Assembly (NCBI GenBank): GCA_030490835.1
Contig: CM059973.1
Span: 55,494,008 to 55,558,007, forward strand
Source: Annona cherimola
Taxonomy: Eukaryota > Streptophyta > Magnoliopsida > Magnoliales > Annonaceae
Direction of reading: 5' to 3'
Length of the DNA: 64,000 bases
Below are positions 60,421 through 64,000 of the stretch, one piece after another. A program made the translations under genes and the position numbers. The notes under the pieces are model-generated. The model had not been told where the DNA came from, did no database searches, and saw nothing but the letters and a program-made list of their open reading frames with translations. How positions within the stretch are numbered: the stretch's first letter is position 1; each line of letters opens with the position of its first letter.

Positions 60421-61680
60421 AAATTTGGAGGATATGTTTATGTAGTACATATAATCACAGAACACAACTAATAGAAATTTGGAAGCTTAGATAGGGAAAC
60501 TTGCCTTTGCAATCAACAGTCACCCTCCAGGTACATTGCCAGGTGACACGGAACCAAATCCTAAGGGCAAAGGTAAGAAGCAAGTTCAAGCCATTACCCT
60601 AAGAAGTGGCAAGGAGCTACATGGTAATACCCCTCCAAAAAAAGACAATTATAACTGCTATCCATTCTCCCATTGGTGTGCAAGAAGTAGTGCAACATGA
60701 AAGTATGGCAATTCCTTAACAGAAGCCATTAGACGCTCCTCCCATCATTCAAAGACCACCTCCGCCATTCCCTCATAGATTAAAAAAGCAAAAGAATGAT
60801 GGCTAGTTCAAGAAGTTTCTTAAGATGTTGAAACAATTATACATTAATATACCTCTTGTTGAAGTTCTTGAACAAATGCCAGTTTATAAAAAATTAATGA
60901 AGGATATCCTCACAAAGAAATAGTGTTTGATTGAGTTTGAAATGATTGCTCTATCTAAGGAGTGCAGTGCAATTGTATAGAGGAAGCTACCGCCAAAGCT
61001 AAAGGATTCTGAAAGCTTTACTATATTTACAACAATTAGAAATTGTCACTTTGTAAAAGCTCTATGTGATCTCGGTGCAAGAATCAATTTGATGCCAAAG
61101 TCTATTTTCAAAAAGCTTCGCGTTGGTGAATCAAGACTGGCCATAGTCACTCTCCAATTAGCCGACAGGAGCCTCACGTATCCTGAAGGCATCATTGAGA
61201 ATGTGTTGGTCAAGGTCAACAAGTTTATCTTCCTTGTAGATTTATGGTAATGGAATATGAGGAGGATGTTAATATACCTATTATTTTTGGAAGACCATTT
61301 CTAGATACTGTAGGAGCATATATTGATGTGAAGCACAACAAATTAAATCAATGTGTGGAGGATAAGATAGAAAATTTCAGCATATATTCAGTCACAACTA
61401 ACGAAGATACAAATTTGCAATGTATGTTAATAATGTAATTGATCAGCCCCAAGCTTCTGCAAGTGATTTGAAGGCACATGTATCGGCATGGGGGCAAACA
61501 ATTGAGGACCCATAATCTCAAGTCAGTTTGGCCGTGAATTTGTTGTCTTCTCTTGATGAAAAGAAAATTCAACAAGTAGAGAATGAAAATGACGAGGAAT
61601 GCAACTATCATGTCGGGTTGAAGATGCTAAACTTAGTGCTAAATGGGAGGCAACCTGTTATACTTTTTGATTTTTGAATC
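60421..61680 (+). pseudogene. Degenerate protease region of Athila-like element
   Basis: Readable segments are LYINIPLVEVLEQMPVYKKL, then CHFVKALCDLGARINLMPK (catalytic D-L-G near 61067), VLVKVNKFIFLV and IPIIFGRPFLDTVGAYIDV (61271-61330). These are successive parts of the Athila pre-protease and protease. Stops near 60923, 60980 and 61248 break it. No RT or integrase follows, so the element is truncated or interrupted soon after 61680. Confidence 0.85.
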
Positions 61681-62622
61681 TAAGGCATGAGTTCGTTATC
61701 TATAATATGTGTCTTGAAGCAGGGATACCTAATAAGATCAATCTTTTTGAGAACATACAAGTTAATCAGAATTTGACTCTGCACTTTGTCAATTCTCATT
61801 CATTTATTTTAGTGATCTTCAAATTTTCAGTGTAAATATGAATCCCACTAGTTTGGAGTTAACCAAAGACTTTAACAACCCCAGTTCAACTATTCAATTT
61901 TGCATGCTCAATTTCAGGGTGCTGCAGTTCCAATTGCAGCTTTGGAAAGGATTTTAAGTCATTATGAGCTTATATGGATCACATATGCAAGGAGAATTTA
62001 GTTTTGGCAAGTCTAAAGTAGAATTGAGATCTCTATCCATGTGTTACTTGAAAGGTTTGATGAGTGGCATGCTTGTTCACGTTGATTCAAGGCAATCCAA
62101 GGCCAAGGTCAGTTGCATTGCAAGCCGCAAGTTCAGCTCAATATAATCGTGCAGAAATCAAAATTCAAAGTGTAAATGTTTGAAAAGTGAAAATGCAACA
62201 TTTCAACCCCTCTTATGAATCCTTTTCAAATGGAAAAATTGCAATCTCTACAGATTGTTGAGGAAGTCCAAGCTTAAGTGATGCAATTGGCCTATATCAT
62301 GATTAAGGTGGAATTCAAACTCATTTTCAAATGCTAAATGATCAATCCCAGAGTAGCGAACATTTCAAGGTGTTTTAATACAATTTGAGATAAAAAGGTT
62401 AAGGCTCCATCTTCAATTTGTGAAGCTCTGACATAAAAATCTGTTACAAATGGAAACATGTAGTTTTGCAATTAGCAAAATTATTGGCGTTGTGGCTAGA
62501 GGGAAGGCTACTTTGAAGGACTATTATGTGGAATCCATGAAGATTGATTGAAAGTTGGAATTGTTGACTTACATTTCATATATGCTTTGTGTCAAGTAAA
62601 ATGGAACAAATTGTGATATCCC
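61681..62622. other. Unassigned sequence between Athila fragment and Sirevirus LTR
   Basis: Short same-sense frames only (for example 61964-62146). No RT motif was found. It may be decayed Athila sequence or another repeat. Confidence 0.35.
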
Positions 62623-64000
62623 TGTTGGTCCCGAGTTAGTGACAAAACCCAAGAGGGGAGGGGTGAATTGGGTTCTTTAAAAAATCTTTGGTAAATAAAG
62701 ACTTAACCCTTCGAGTAATTAATCCCCTTTTAAAAAGAGCTAGAGAGCAATAAAGATAAAGCAGTAAAAAGAAATATAACACAAGATTTATAGTGGTTCG
62801 GGCAAACCTTCCCTACTCCACTCTTCCAAGCTCACACTCTGTTGTGACTTGGGTTCCACTATGTATTCCACGAATACACTTAGAGTCACCGCTCTCTTCT
62901 AGATTCCAGCTCTAGGGGGCATATACAACTAGAGCCACTTGCTCTCTTCTAGATTCTAGCTCTAGGGGGCATAAACAACTCACATGCAAAAGTAGGTGAT
63001 GAGTCTCACTCCAATCACACCCTACTTTGCATATACTTGATCTTAGCTACCCAAGCTAAATCAAGATTTATACAACAAGACAATGATATAAATGAAACTA
63101 CACTTTACAGTTTTGTGTAGGCAGATTTAGCTCGAGGAAGAAGTTGTAGAAGCAGCTTTGGATGAATATTGTTGAAGGTGCTAGCAACTTGAAGCTTTCT
63201 TCTTCCTTAGAATTTATACGAGCCACTCAGAAATGGAGAAAAGCAAATAGGATTCCTTTCTAGATCTTCTTTTCTCTCTTTGGACTTTGTAGAGTATATA
63301 GTAGTGTCTTGTAATGTTCTTGTGTTTTTTTTTCACGTTCATTTGAGGGTCCTTTTATAGAGGGAAGAAAATATGAACGTTATGGAGGTGGTTGGTGCGC
63401 AATAAATGAACTTCAACGTTCGAAAATTTGACCGTTATACCCAAGTCGAAGATGGAGTCGACTTGGCTTGCGACTTGGCAACCCAAGTCGCATCTGGAGT
63501 CGACTTCATATGCGACTCCAGTTCTTCCAATTTCCCAAGTCTCAGTTATAGTCGACTTGGTTTCAGACTTCGACTCAAGTCGAACCTGAAGTCGACTTAG
63601 CCTGCGACTTGGCTCGGGTTTTTGCTGAAGCTGCTTTGATCTTCAAGTTGTGTTCTTCTATCTTGGATTGGCTTGATTCTTACTTAGATGATTCATGCAT
63701 ATTTGACTTATGTAGTCTTGATAGACATTGTTTGAATCATTCTTGTATCTTTGTCTTTGAGCTTGATAGACTTGATTTGATGTAGTTCATGAATCTTGAC
63801 TATGAATTGGACTCATTTGATCTTTATCTTGATTCTTTGGACTTGATGAACCTGGTTTGAAGTCCTTCAGGCAATCATGCCTTGAGCTTGAATGTTATAT
63901 TCTTTTGAATGGCTTGAAAAACTGCATCTTTGAAATCTGAATTCCTCAAGTCGCAGATGGAGTCGACTTGGCCTGCGACTTCACCCAAGTCGCTCATGGA
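62623..64000 (-). mobile_element. Sirevirus-type LTR, minus strand, cut by window end
   Basis: Begins TGTTGGTCCCGAGTT, the reverse complement of the LTR end at 44064/53240. The block around 62640-62675 and the 'atagtggttcgggcaa' block (62790) are also shared. The GTCGAC/GCGACTT clusters recur inverted at 63430-63620 and from 63945. It is clearly more diverged from the 42335-53240 LTRs than those are from each other, so it is a separate insertion of a related family. The rest lies beyond the window. Confidence 0.88.
63430..64000 (-). repeat. GTCGAC/GCGACTT repeats in the partial Sirevirus LTR
   Basis: At least eight occurrences of AGTCGACTT or GCGACTT with ~20-40 bp spacing in 63430-63620, and again from 63945 to the end of the window. 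Confidence 0.85.

Overview
This is a stretch of plant nuclear DNA, most likely from a large-genome angiosperm. It is built almost entirely from transposable elements nested in one another. I see no protein-coding host gene, no rRNA or tRNA gene and no CRISPR array. The plant assignment rests on the element types: a Tat/Ogre-like and an Athila-like Ty3/gypsy element, a Sirevirus (SIRE/Maximus-type Ty1/copia), long LTRs with palindromic TGTG...CACA ends, and BED-finger hAT transposons. The density and layering suggest a gene-poor, pericentromere-like region; that is inference.

Layout. (1) About 3.6-41.6 kb is the remains of one very large Tat/Ogre-like gypsy element. Its left LTR survives in two pieces (3636-4235 and 15136 to about 17500). 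A leader full of minisatellites follows, then gag, protease, RT/RNase H and integrase, all riddled with stops (about 19.4-28.5 kb). Its right LTR also survives in two pieces (34855-36366 and 41165-41627). (2) Four solo long LTRs with exact 5-bp target duplications are inserted into this element: D (4236-10142, minus strand), A (29448-34297), B (31364-33745, inside A) and C (36367-41164). (3) Three hAT elements of one family share TAGGGGTGCAA ends: non-autonomous copies at 738-1685 and 4797-5817, and a 4982-bp copy at 10154-15135 that encodes an apparently intact 743-residue transposase and has a perfect 8-bp target duplication.

(4) 42335-53240 is a full-length but dead Sirevirus. It has both LTRs, a primer-binding site, gag, pol, a third 'env-like' ORF and a polypurine tract. 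Its LTRs carry GTCGAC-based repeats. (5) 53.2-57.5 kb is an AT-rich desert containing a two-level tandem repeat (53780-54900). (6) About 57.5-61.7 kb is the 5' part of an Athila-like element: LTR, tRNA-Asp-type primer site, gag and protease, with no RT. (7) 62623-64000 is the start of another Sirevirus-type LTR on the minus strand, cut by the window edge.

Only the 10154-15135 hAT still looks capable of making a working protein. The two shorter hAT copies share its ends, so they are candidates to be moved by it or by a close relative. The retrotransposons are inactive, and the stop codons I could check look like methylcytosine-deamination decay. The nesting gives a relative chronology: the Tat/Ogre-like element is older than solo LTRs A, C and D; B is younger than A; and the 4797 hAT is younger than D.
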